From Defluviitaleaceae bacterium (GTDB lineage Bacteria; Bacillota_I; Bacilli_A; MOL361; Turicibacteraceae): DNA of 41,418 nt. Position numbers and translations under genes: made by a program. The stretch lies in NCBI GenBank assembly GCA_009778135.1, contig WRKJ01000097.1, positions 1 through 41,418 on the forward strand, read 5' to 3'. Position 1 is the stretch's first letter; each line of letters begins with the position of its first letter. The notes below the pieces were generated by a model. The model was not told the origin of the DNA. It did not search any database and saw only the letters and a list, made by a program, of their open reading frames with translations. Positions 41,324 to 41,418 of the stretch are shown here, piece by piece.

Positions 41324-41418
41324 TCTAGCGGCGTGAATCATATTCTATTTTAAATATGTCAACATAGGAGGAACGTAGATAACTCAACCTCTCGGTTTCG
41401 TCAAAAGCTCCTTCCTCG

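Noticed and set aside
1-41418. tRNA, rRNA and CRISPR arrays.
   Set aside because: No cloverleaf with a TTCGA-type arm, no rRNA sequence and no regularly spaced direct repeats were seen on either strand.

Overview
The window looks like chromosomal DNA of a low-GC Gram-positive bacterium (Bacillota). The evidence is strong AGGAGG-type ribosome binding sites, sigma-A promoters of the TTGACA/TATAAT kind with 16-17 base spacers, lipobox-bearing binding proteins (LVAC), a single long bifunctional Rel, and Bacillota-type small gene families (Gx transporter, YesL/DUF624, MupG, HepT/MntA). TGA is a normal stop and tryptophan is TGG, so this is not a recoded mollicute. No rRNA, tRNA or CRISPR array was seen. 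I cannot place the genus.

Layout. (1) 1-5670: a Gx-transporter-type membrane protein, a large secreted GH10 xylanase, and a MurJ-like flippase that lacks its N-terminal half. (2) 5697-16133, all minus strand: a nucleoside catabolism cluster (cdd, pdp, deoC, deoB, deoD), headed by an orphan sugar-type binding lipoprotein and ended by a two-subunit class I fumarate hydratase. Interleaved in it are a Septu-type ATPase/HNH pair (ptuA-ptuB) between deoC and deoB and a HEPN/MNT toxin-antitoxin pair (mntA-hepT) whose stop codon overlaps the deoD start. (3) 16134-19559: a 166-base imperfect palindrome, then rel and an orphan, partly degenerate response regulator on the plus strand. (4) 19629-27365, minus: one operon with MFS carrier, amidohydrolase/deacetylase, small PRD protein, SFCGS protein, DUF4311, DUF4310, DgaE-type ammonia lyase, DgaF-type aldolase and NagA. 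It looks like import and breakdown of an amino-sugar-acid compound; the usual DUF4312 gene is not where expected. (5) 27512-35477, minus: lplB-lplC-type permeases, binding lipoprotein, DUF624, MupG and a GntR/UTRA repressor, broken at the mupG stop codon by an IS4-family insertion with a 7-base target duplication. (6) 35902-37597: a cytosolic GH18 enzyme and CutC. (7) 37783-41323: an AAA/PD-(D/E)XK protein, a ROK kinase and a decayed DUF3990-type cassette.

How it fits together. Two near-identical palindromes (35594-35613 and 37629-37644), resembling DasR/NagR (GntR-HutC) operators, sit at the promoters of the ABC/MupG/GntR operon and of the CutC-GH18 operon. The simplest reading is one local repressor controlling both, for uptake and cleavage of GlcNAc/MurNAc oligosaccharides, with NagA and the ROK kinase nearby as possible downstream enzymes. 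The most unusual feature is the weaving of two defence/toxin modules into a nucleoside salvage operon.
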